NCBI GenBank assembly: GCA_031285415.1
Contig: JAITWF010000140.1
Span: forward strand, 1-30,280
Direction: 5' to 3'
Source of the DNA: Deferribacteraceae bacterium
GTDB taxonomy: Bacteria; Chrysiogenota; Deferribacteres; Deferribacterales; JAISNW01
Length of the DNA stretch: 30,280 nt
Shown: in pieces, positions 23,639-30,280 of the stretch
Layout: every line of letters starts with the position of its first letter
How positions within the stretch are numbered: position 1 is the stretch's first letter
The notes under the pieces: generated by a model
Told to the model about the DNA's origin: nothing
The model's database searches: none
Seen by the model: the letters and a program-made list of their open reading frames with translations, nothing else
Position numbers and translations under genes: made by a program

Positions 23639-24415
23639 TCATTCCCCATGTATCCTCTGATACATTATATATAGACCTTTCGGTATCAATGTTGGTTCAT
23701 AATATATTGCATGTCTCGATTCTGCCGCAAAGAGCGTGCCTAGTCCGCCTGTAGAGATTATCATCACCTCTTCATTGGGGAACTGCTCCCTCTTTATGCG
23801 GTCGATAAGCCCATCCACCATCTCGACGTAGCCGTAATATAAACCAGACTGAATGCATTCTACTGTATTTTTCCCCACCACTTGTCGAGGTTTTGCGATA
23901 TCGACCTCTGGCAGTTGGGCGGTTTTGGCGTGCAGTGCATTTGCCGATAGCTTCACACCGGGGAAGATAATGCCGCCCATAAACTCGCCAGCTTTAGTCA
24001 GCACCTCGATCGTTGTTGCAGTGCCGAAATCTACCGTTATGCAGTTTTTGCGGTGTATCGTATAGGCGGCGACGGCTCCCATTAGGCGGTCAGAGCCTAG
24101 CGAGGAGGGGTTATCGAGCATTATTTTGATTCCGTGATCGCAGGTAGTGTTCACCACTGTTGGTTCTATATGGAGGTACTTTCTGATAAGCCGTGTGAAT
24201 ACGTATGTAAGCTGTGGCACAACGCTTGAAACCATTGCCGCCTTAATGTCAGAGAGCTTTATCTTGTAATGTTCTGTCAGGTATAGGAGGGAGATTGCAT
24301 ATTCATCTGTGGTCTTTTCATTATCCGATTGCAGGCGAAACTGCCATTTCAGCTCGCCCTTCTCCATCACGCCAAAGACGATGTTTGTATTTCCTATATC
24401 AAAAACGAAAATCAT
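23639..24415 (-). CDS. coaX: Type III pantothenate kinase (CoaX)
   Basis: Phosphorylates pantothenate in the first step of coenzyme A synthesis. At 258 residues it has the usual length. Seen are the phosphate-1 motif DIGNTN (6-11), GSDR (107-110, Asp109 as catalytic base), TVDFGTATT (127-135), GGIIFPGV and STGGLG near 222. Type III enzymes are not inhibited by CoA and need a monovalent cation, as family knowledge. The start overlaps the birA end by 17 bases, so both are translated from one message, a pairing seen in many bacteria. Confidence 0.95.
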   Translation of the reverse strand: MIFVFDIGNTNIVFGVMEKGELKWQFRLQSDNEKTTDEYAISLLYLTEHYKIKLSDIKAAMVSSVVPQLTYVFTRLIRKYLHIEPTVVNTTCDHGIKIMLDNPSSLGSDRLMGAVAAYTIHRKNCITVDFGTATTIEVLTKAGEFMGGIIFPGVKLSANALHAKTAQLPEVDIAKPRQVVGKNTVECIQSGLYYGYVEMVDGLIDRIKREQFPNEEVMIISTGGLGTLFAAESRHAIYYEPTLIPKGLYIMYQRIHGE

Positions 24416-25118
24416 AGCCTATCTCACCCTCTGATATAACGTCTGTGCCGCCGTCAGCTCTGCGGACAATTAAACTACCGTCTGGCTGTATGCCGATCTC
24501 TGTTACCCCTTCTACCACTCCCCCCCTATGAAAAGCAATCGTTTTCATGAGGCACGCCGAATAATCCGCCCACTGCGCCGAAATATCGACATCGTTATTC
24601 AGAAACCTATCGAACGCTAGATCGATATTCGCCACTGCGCTCTCGAGTAGCTCCTTTAGAGGCGGTATCGCCTTGTCCGTTATTAGGTGTAGCGCTGTAG
24701 CCTTTGCTGATAGCGACTCTGGCATAGAGTGAACGTTTATCCCTACTCCTAGCACCGCTTTCTGTAGCTTATTGCCAGAGAAGCGTGTTTCGATAAGCAT
24801 TCCCACAAGTTTTTTACTGTTGCATACGACGTCGTTTGGCCATTTGAGCCGCACGTCGGCATATTGGCGTAGCGTATCGACTATGGAGCATCCTGCCACT
24901 ATCTGCGACAGGAACAGTTTGTCGATAGGTATAGTGGGCAAGATCATTGAAAACATCAGATTATCGCCCTTGTGAGACTCCCACACTCTGCCTGATCGCC
25001 CCCTTCCTGCCAGCTGCTTGCCAGTAGATAGGACGGTGCCAGTTGGCAGGTCGTTATCAAGAAGATAAGTATTTGTGGAATTCACCTCGTTTAAATAAAT
25101 AAAGTTATGTTTTGTCAT
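24399..25118 (-). CDS. birA: Biotin--[acetyl-CoA-carboxylase] ligase (monofunctional BirA)
   Basis: Attaches biotin to carrier proteins. The catalytic domain shows NSTNTYL, QLAGRGRSGRVW (biotinyl-AMP loop), LKWPNDV, KKLVGMLIE and GVGINVH, then a short C-terminal SH3-like part. There is no N-terminal winged helix, so it is not a repressor. Longer starts at 25142 and 25184 exist. Met at 25118 is preferred because it begins the family-like sequence and lies just behind a -10 element, giving 239 residues. No Shine-Dalgarno is seen, so the message may be leaderless. It is divergent from the TAXI gene. Confidence 0.9.
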   Translation of the reverse strand: MTKHNFIYLNEVNSTNTYLLDNDLPTGTVLSTGKQLAGRGRSGRVWESHKGDNLMFSMILPTIPIDKLFLSQIVAGCSIVDTLRQYADVRLKWPNDVVCNSKKLVGMLIETRFSGNKLQKAVLGVGINVHSMPESLSAKATALHLITDKAIPPLKELLESAVANIDLAFDRFLNNDVDISAQWADYSACLMKTIAFHRGGVVEGVTEIGIQPDGSLIVRRADGGTDVISEGEIGYDFRF

Positions 25119-25126
25119 ATGAATAA

Positions 25127-25178
25127 GATATATAATTTTCATTTTGTGCTTGCAAGAATTTTTTTGTATGTTTATACT
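25127..25178. promoter_or_regulatory. Divergent promoters sharing one palindromic -35
   Basis: TTGCAA (25150-25155) is its own reverse complement. Rightward, 17 bases separate it from TATACT (25173-25178). Leftward, 17 bases separate it from TATATC (25132-25127 on the minus strand). The right promoter serves the TAXI gene, whose message would start near 25185. The left one serves birA-coaX and would start about two bases before the birA ATG. Confidence 0.65.
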
Positions 25179-25208
25179 TTTCAATCAGAAGTTTTTTAAG
25201 GAGGCTCT

Positions 25209-26183
25209 ATGAACATATTTAAGAAAGTTGCGATAGTCGTGACAGGCTTGCTAATGCTACCTATCGCATTCAATGCACCATCTTACGCTGCGGATGAGGA
25301 TTTTATCACGATCGGTACTGGTGGGATCACAGGGGTATACTACCCTGTAGGTGGGGCGATCTGCCGCCTTGTGAATAAGAACCGCAAGGAGCATGGGCTT
25401 CGTTGCACAGTTGAGTCTACAGGCGCATCTGTATTCAATGCGAATGCGATCGGCGCAGGCGACCTGACTATGGGTATCGTGCAGTCAGACACTCAATATT
25501 ACGCTTATGAAGGGAAAGAGGGCTTTGCAAAGGCTAATAAAGATCTACGTGTGCTCTTCTCTCTGTACGCAGAGGCGTTCACCCTAGTTGCTCGTGACGA
25601 TGCGAAGATTAACTCATTCAAAGATTTGGTTGGCAAGCGTGTAAATATCGGCGACCCAGGCTCTGGCAACCGTAGCACAATGCTCCTTCTGATGAACGAG
25701 TATAAGTTTACACCAAAAACGTTCTCACTTGCGACAGATCTGAAACCTGCCGAGATGGCTGGCGCACTATGCGATAACAAGATCGACGCATATGTATATG
25801 TAGTTGGTCACCCGAACGGTTCTATCAAAGAGGCGGCTACAACCTGTAACTCTCACGTGGTACCAGTTGAGGGGGCAGAGGTGGACACATTTTTGAAGAA
25901 GTACGCATTCTATCCGAAGGCTACAATCCCAGCTGGCATGTATAAAGGCACCGATAAGAATGTAAACACATTCGGCCCACGTGCAACTATTATGGCAAGT
26001 TCAAAGCTCTCTGATACGGTTGCGTATGAGACTGTAAAGGCGGTATTTGAGAACTTCGACGAGTTTAAGAAGCTGCACCCAGCACTGGAAACATTAACGA
26101 AAGAGGAGATGTTGACTGGTAATACTGCACCGTTCCACCCAGGGGCGATCAAGTATTTTAAAGAAGCTGGATTGATGAAATAA
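25209..26183 (+). CDS. TAXI-family TRAP transporter substrate-binding protein
   Basis: A 324-residue periplasmic binding protein. The signal peptide is about 1-27 (cleavage after SYA). The mature protein opens with ITIGTGGITGVYYPVGGAIC, the TAXI hallmark, followed by SVFNANAIGAGDLTMGIVQSD, KRVNIGDPGSGNR and DAYVYVVGHPNGSIKEA. TAXI proteins deliver organic acids or amino acids such as glutamate-like substrates to fused TRAP permeases. The substrate here is unknown. A perfect AAGGAGG lies four bases before the ATG and a strong promoter stands upstream. A repeat element separates it from the permease gene. Confidence 0.93.
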   Translation: MNIFKKVAIVVTGLLMLPIAFNAPSYAADEDFITIGTGGITGVYYPVGGAICRLVNKNRKEHGLRCTVESTGASVFNANAIGAGDLTMGIVQSDTQYYAYEGKEGFAKANKDLRVLFSLYAEAFTLVARDDAKINSFKDLVGKRVNIGDPGSGNRSTMLLLMNEYKFTPKTFSLATDLKPAEMAGALCDNKIDAYVYVVGHPNGSIKEAATTCNSHVVPVEGAEVDTFLKKYAFYPKATIPAGMYKGTDKNVNTFGPRATIMASSKLSDTVAYETVKAVFENFDEFKKLHPALETLTKEEMLTGNTAPFHPGAIKYFKEAGLMK

Positions 26184-26189
26184 CCTAAA

Positions 26190-26290
26190 CACCCTCCCCT
26201 TGAGGGAGGGTCGAAATATGCAATATTTCGGGGAGGGGTCTTTACCCCCCACCGACAACAAGTTGTCGACTCCCCCTCAAGGGGGGAGTG
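26190..26290. repeat. Dispersed repeat element inside the TRAP operon
   Basis: Two units point inward. The left unit (26190-26239) has CCCTCCCC-TTGA-GGGAGGG, the variable hairpin CGAAATAT-GCA-ATATTTCG (26212-26230) and GGGGAGGGGT. The right unit (26245-26290, leftward) has the variable hairpin CGACAAC-AA-GTTGTCG (26253-26268) and CCCCCTCAAGGGGGG-type arms. Both unit types match those at 9811-9910, in reverse order and with different inner stems. It begins six bases after the TAXI stop and ends 24 bases before the permease start. Confidence 0.88.
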
Positions 26291-26314
26291 TTATCAAAAT
26301 ATATGGAGTAACCG

Positions 26315-28879
26315 ATGACAGAAAATAACTTTAAATGTAACCTCAAGGATGAGCTTTTATCAGGCTCAGGCGCACGAGCGCAAGGAGGTGTTAAACGTTA
26401 TTTCTTCATCGCAATTCCTATAATCTGGTCTCTATTTCAGCTATGGATCACAAGCCCTCTGCCGTACTACTTCAGAGTGGCAGTATTCAATAACACTGAA
26501 ACTAGAGCGATTCACCTTGCATTTGCAATCCTTTTGGCGTTCACGGCATTCCCGATGAAGCGAGGCAGTAAATCGCCCACGATACCGTTCTACGATATAA
26601 TCCTTGCGCTAATCGCCGCTGGCTCCACGATGTATCTAGTGATCTTTATCGATCAGCTGGCGCAGAGATCTGGACTACCTACACAGATGGACGTTATAGT
26701 ATCGTTCATCGGCGTAATATTATTGCTAGAAGCCACTCGCAGAGTTATGGGTACCCCTATGACGATTGCGGCAGGTATCTTCCTTATCTACGCCTTTGCT
26801 GGCCCCTTCATGCCCGATATGATCGCCCATAAAGGTGCGACGATAAACCGTGCCGCTTCGCACTTTTGGCTTACGCAGGAGGGCGTATTTGGCGTGCCGT
26901 TAGGAGTTTCCACCGATGTTGTATTTCTGTATGTGCTTTTTGGCGCAATGTTGGAGCATTCTGGAGCTGGGAACTATCTGACGACGCTATCATTCGCCCT
27001 TTTGGGGCGTTTCAGTGGTGGCCCTGCCAAGGCGGCGGTGGTTGCCTCTGGGCTACATGGACTGATATCAGGCTCATCTATCGCAAACGTGTTAACTTGC
27101 GGCCCTGTCACGATTATGTTGATGAAGAAGGTTGGCTTTTCTGCTGAAAAGGCTGGAGCTATCGAGGTTGCCGCTGGCTCGAATGGGCAGATCATGCCCC
27201 CTGTAATGGGTGCGGCGGCGTTTCTGATGGTGGAGTATATCAATATGCCGTACTCGCAGCTTATCAAGCACGCCTTTCTGCCTGCTATCTTCGCATACGC
27301 TTCGCTACTATATATCGTGCATATAGAGGCGCAGAAGTTGGGGATGAAGGGGGTCAAGACAAGCTCGCCGATCAAGATGAGGCTGATTAACACTGGATTA
27401 TCATTAAGTGCGATCTTCATAATCGTTGGAGCGTTGCACTATATCCTTAAGTTTATCCCAATTATCTTTGGATCGTATGCGTGGATTGCATTTATACTGT
27501 TGCTTTTATCGATATATATTGGGCTTTTGGTAGCGTCGACGAAATATCCAGAGTATAATGGCGACTTTTCAGAGCTTCCCAAGGCTATCCCAACGCTTTT
27601 ATCGGGGTTATACTTCCTGATTCCGATAGCGATCCTTGTGTGGTGCCTGATGGTGATGGAGATGTCGGCAGGGCTTGCCGCATTCTACGCCTGTATGACG
27701 ATGTGTATGATCCTGCTTACGCAACGCCCTATACTTGCATTCTTAAAGAGGGAGCCTATCAAGGTTGCGTTCTTTAATGGCGCACTTCGAATAGTGAAGA
27801 GCCTTCTTGGCGGCGGCAGAAATATGGTCGGGATCGCTCTTGCAACGGCGAGTGCTGGGATTATAGTTGGAGTGGTGAGCCTCACAGGGATCGGGCAGGT
27901 GCTAGCAGGGGTGGTGGAGACGATCTCGATGGGTCAGATGCCGATCGTGCTTGTGATGACGGCTATGCTTGCGATCGTGCTCGGCATGGGGCTACCGACG
28001 ACGGCGAACTATATAATAGTATCAACGCTTCTCGCCCCTGTAATCTATAATCTAAGTGCGGCGCACGGTATGGAGATACCGCTTGTGGCGATACACCTAT
28101 TTTGCCTATACTTCGGCGTTATGGCAGACGCTACGCCCCCTGTCGCTCTCGCTGCCTTTGCGGCATCTGGAATATCGGGGGGAGATCCTCTGAAAACTGG
28201 CGTGCAGGCGTTTATCTATGAGATGCGCACGGCGGTATTCCCATTTGTGTTTCTATATAATAATGAACTGCTTCTGATCGGGATAACTTCGGGATTTCAT
28301 CTGGCGTGGGTGATCCTCACATCGGCGTTCGCCTGTATGGCGTTTGCCTCCTCCACGCAGCGGTTTATGTTCACCCACAATAAATGGTGGGAGACGGCTC
28401 TGCTATTGATGGCGATGATAGTATTGTTCCGCCCAGATCTGCCAAGGGATCTGCTATATCCAGCATATAGTGTGCTACCAGCCGCTAACGTCTTTGAAGA
28501 GGTGGATCGTACGGCACCAGGCACAAATATGCGCCTAGTGGTGGAGAGCGATACAGGTAAAGAGGTTAAAAAGAGAGTGCTTGTAATGCCTGTGGAGGCG
28601 GACGCAGAGGGGAAGAGTGCGCTAGAGAGGCTTGAAGAGGTGGGGCTATTTGTAGATCCAGAGGTTGTGGATGGAAAGTTGATCGTTAGCGACTTGGGGA
28701 TAAATTCACGAGCTGAAAAAGTGGGGCTTGATATCGTAAACGATAATAGTATCGTCGGGATCGAACACCCAAATGAACGACCATCAAAGATCATCTTCGG
28801 CGTGCCAGGGTTTATACTATTCTTTATCGTGGTCGCAAGCCAGTATAGAAGGAAGAAGCTTGATACGTTAATGAGTTGA
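26315..28879 (+). CDS. Fused TRAP transporter permease (4TM plus 12TM)
   Basis: An 854-residue integral membrane protein combining the small (DctQ-like) and large (DctM-like) TRAP subunits, as usual with TAXI binding proteins. Many hydrophobic segments run from about 25 to 690. Landmarks are GAMLEHSGAGNYL, GSSIANVLTCGPVTI, SNGQIMPPVMGAAAFLM, GMGLPTTANYI and VMADATPPVALAAFAASGISGGDP. The C-terminal 150 residues form the DUF3394-type soluble domain, ending in one more helix and a basic tail. It probably imports the TAXI ligand by Na+ symport. GGAG lies eight bases before the ATG. Confidence 0.93.
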   Translation: MTENNFKCNLKDELLSGSGARAQGGVKRYFFIAIPIIWSLFQLWITSPLPYYFRVAVFNNTETRAIHLAFAILLAFTAFPMKRGSKSPTIPFYDIILALIAAGSTMYLVIFIDQLAQRSGLPTQMDVIVSFIGVILLLEATRRVMGTPMTIAAGIFLIYAFAGPFMPDMIAHKGATINRAASHFWLTQEGVFGVPLGVSTDVVFLYVLFGAMLEHSGAGNYLTTLSFALLGRFSGGPAKAAVVASGLHGLISGSSIANVLTCGPVTIMLMKKVGFSAEKAGAIEVAAGSNGQIMPPVMGAAAFLMVEYINMPYSQLIKHAFLPAIFAYASLLYIVHIEAQKLGMKGVKTSSPIKMRLINTGLSLSAIFIIVGALHYILKFIPIIFGSYAWIAFILLLLSIYIGLLVASTKYPEYNGDFSELPKAIPTLLSGLYFLIPIAILVWCLMVMEMSAGLAAFYACMTMCMILLTQRPILAFLKREPIKVAFFNGALRIVKSLLGGGRNMVGIALATASAGIIVGVVSLTGIGQVLAGVVETISMGQMPIVLVMTAMLAIVLGMGLPTTANYIIVSTLLAPVIYNLSAAHGMEIPLVAIHLFCLYFGVMADATPPVALAAFAASGISGGDPLKTGVQAFIYEMRTAVFPFVFLYNNELLLIGITSGFHLAWVILTSAFACMAFASSTQRFMFTHNKWWETALLLMAMIVLFRPDLPRDLLYPAYSVLPAANVFEEVDRTAPGTNMRLVVESDTGKEVKKRVLVMPVEADAEGKSALERLEEVGLFVDPEVVDGKLIVSDLGINSRAEKVGLDIVNDNSIVGIEHPNERPSKIIFGVPGFILFFIVVASQYRRKKLDTLMS

Positions 28880-28900
28880 TAATAAAAATGTGTTTGTGCC

Positions 28901-29032
28901 TTAATTCCCCTTCGCTGGCGAAGGGGTACACCACAGGTGGGGGGTAGTGGTGTACAAAACAGTGATGATGACTTTTTTCCACTACCCCGTCTTGCTTTGC
29001 AATCCACCCCTTCGCCAGCGAAGGGGAATTAA
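28901..29032. repeat. Dispersed repeat element downstream of the TRAP permease
   Basis: Two units point inward (28901-28950 and 28979-29032) around a 28-base spacer. Both start with TTAATTCCCCTTCGCTGGCG in their own orientation and end with GGGGTAGTGG. The variable hairpins are CACC-ACA-GGTG (28930-28939 region) and TTGC-AAA-GCAA (28992-29002 region). The ends match the GACGGGGTGGT ends of other copies apart from one base and extra G residues. The element can fold as one long hairpin. It fills most of the 310-base gap before the chemoreceptor gene. Confidence 0.85.
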
Positions 29033-29059
29033 TCTCATTGTATAAACGTGAATTAAAAA

Positions 29060-29088
29060 TTGACATATCTCAATAATGATGGTAGGTA
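29060..29088 (+). promoter_or_regulatory. Probable promoter and leader of the chemoreceptor gene
   Basis: TTGACA (29060-29065) is clear. A -10 is weak (TAGGTA at 29083). The 100-base leader that follows has CAGCA/TGCTG pairing (29136-29162 region) and tandem CGTGCT copies. No known riboswitch consensus is recognised. Confidence 0.35.
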
Positions 29089-29189
29089 TTGAAAATACGA
29101 TATAAGGTGACGAGAGTCGCTCATTGGAGTCGATCAGCATTTAAACGTGCTAGTTCGTGCTGTCTCTTGTAATATTTGGAGGGTTTGAT

Positions 29190-30280
29190 ATGAATTTACA
29201 GAAGAAGATATTTTTAGTGTCTTCGGCACCACTACTCATCATATTCGTGATGGTTATATTTTTAACGGAGATTATGGTCAAGAATAGTCTTAAAGAGAAC
29301 GCTGCGTCGCTTGCAGGAAGCATGGCGGAGACGTATGGCGCTAAAATGGAAGATTTCTTTGGCGAATATGTCACTAATTTGACAACTCTTGCAGGGAACA
29401 TTGCGATGCTCGAGAGCAACTATCACGATAACCCTGATGTTAACCGCAAGATGGTTCTTGATATGCACTCAACCTTTTTAGGTGACAACGGCTACTTCGG
29501 TGGTACGGTGTACTTCAAAGAGGGTGCAATTATGGATGGCGCACCAGAGCAGGAGCTATTTCAGTATCGTGTAGGTGGCGAAGAGAGCAAAACCTATGCT
29601 AGCTTCGAGCGTCAAGGTGTGCAGAATAGAGCGTGGTACAACGCCGTCTCTGGCAACAAGGCTGGTTTGGCTCCTGCATATACATTCAATATGAACACGA
29701 TGGAGATTAATACTAATCCATCAAGGGCTGATATAGAGAATCCTAATAACCGATATGTGATCACCTTCGCTGTGCCTATTACATTGACCAACGGTACTGT
29801 TATCGGCGCACTTACCGCAGATTTCCGTGTAGATCGCCTCTCTGATATGATTGGCGCAGTGAAGCCTTTTGGAACTGGATATGCTATGATCGTTGGGCCA
29901 GCAGGGCTTGTTATCGCCTCTTCCAATAATGCGATGTTGGGCGTAGACTATCGAAAGATCGATTACGTTGAGGGCTTTAACCCTAGCGACCTCGTAGATA
30001 CCTTCCTTAGAGGCGACCATTTTGACTCATACTTCTACAACAAGACTCTAAAGCGTGATATGTTTGCGTCGGTTGTGCCAGCGTATGCAGATTCTAATAT
30101 CAGACCATTTGGTGTGGTAATCGCATTCTTTGTAGACGATGCCTATGCGGCTGTTGGTATGAATGCAATGCTTCTCTTCTCTAGAGTTATGCTTGCTCTG
30201 ATAATTGCAATCATAGCTGCATCTACCTTTATCGTACGCAACAATATTATCAAATACCTGAACCAGTTCGTAGCGGCGAT
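29190..30280 (+). CDS. Methyl-accepting chemotaxis-type receptor, 5' part (open at window end)
   Basis: The reading frame starts at ATG 29190 with GGAGGG seven bases upstream and stays open for 363 codons to the window edge. TM1 is about residues 7-29 and TM2 about 323-347. Between them is a periplasmic dCache-type ligand domain: NRAWYNAVSGNKAGLAPAY, VITFAVPITL, VIGALTADFRVDRLSDMIG and GTGYAMIVGPAGLVIASSNN are typical. After TM2 the HAMP region begins (NIIKYLNQFVAA). The signalling domain lies outside the window, so a chemoreceptor is most likely, but a dCache kinase or cyclase cannot be ruled out. Confidence 0.88.
   Translation, partial: MNLQKKIFLVSSAPLLIIFVMVIFLTEIMVKNSLKENAASLAGSMAETYGAKMEDFFGEYVTNLTTLAGNIAMLESNYHDNPDVNRKMVLDMHSTFLGDNGYFGGTVYFKEGAIMDGAPEQELFQYRVGGEESKTYASFERQGVQNRAWYNAVSGNKAGLAPAYTFNMNTMEINTNPSRADIENPNNRYVITFAVPITLTNGTVIGALTADFRVDRLSDMIGAVKPFGTGYAMIVGPAGLVIASSNNAMLGVDYRKIDYVEGFNPSDLVDTFLRGDHFDSYFYNKTLKRDMFASVVPAYADSNIRPFGVVIAFFVDDAYAAVGMNAMLLFSRVMLALIIAIIAASTFIVRNNIIKYLNQFVAA

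Noticed and set aside
28297..29007. Minus-strand frame of 236 codons overlapping the TRAP permease end and a repeat
   Set aside because: Low-complexity Ser/Thr shadow of the DUF3394 region that runs into a repeat element. No ribosome site or family resemblance.
29090..29189. c-di-GMP (GEMM) riboswitch before the chemoreceptor gene
   Set aside because: The conserved GEMM core and tetraloop-receptor segments could not be found in the leader.

Overview
The window reads as a chromosomal piece of a Gram-negative, probably anaerobic bacterium. It carries lipoproteins with lipoboxes, periplasmic c-type heme proteins, a RodZ-type envelope protein, a NIF-style Fe-S assembly operon and a TAXI-type TRAP transporter. 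The mix suggests Deferribacterota or a Desulfobacterota-like lineage. That placement is an inference from gene content only, and no taxonomic marker was aligned.

Layout. Bases 39-4590 hold a same-strand run: UvrD/PcrA helicase, dapA, dapB and thiG. At 4587-5160 a RelE-type toxin with an HTH antitoxin sits on the minus strand, its stop interlocking with the thiG stop. A minus-strand lipoprotein with six InlB-type repeats (5279-6706) faces away from a membrane-embedded LuxR-type regulator (6846-8237). ThiH, a methylguanine methyltransferase and a membrane-anchored ankyrin protein follow (8246-10783). A minus-strand two-component system (10910-13137) has a sensor kinase with a periplasmic c-heme motif. 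A tRNA-Pro(UGG) at 13256-13328 is followed by an intrinsic terminator and then by an unexplained, highly structured stretch that ends in a second terminator of the same sequence. A 1311-residue InlB/GLUG lipoprotein (13631-17566) converges on a radical SAM/SPASM protein (17606-19261). The remaining minus-strand genes, in order of transcription, are birA, coaX, then rodZ-like, an aspartate-semialdehyde-dehydrogenase-like gene, nifS-like, iscU-like and nfu-like, then a triheme cytochrome c7. From 25209 rightward come a TAXI binding protein, a fused TRAP permease and a chemoreceptor-like gene that runs off the right edge.

Threaded between these genes is a family of short GC-rich elements at 1-30, 9811-9910, 10784-10894, 23494-23605, 26190-26290 and 28901-29032. 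Each complete element is a pair of inverted units. Each unit has a C-rich/G-rich hairpin, a second hairpin whose sequence differs in almost every copy while its pairing is kept, and a G-rich 3' end. Some copies run into coding sequence or supply a ribosome binding site.

The observations most worth following are these: a cysteine-desulfurase homologue that has Asn where the PLP-binding Lys should be; the multibranched, GNRA-looped candidate RNA after tRNA-Pro; the covarying repeat family; and a pair of divergent promoters that share one palindromic -35 hexamer.
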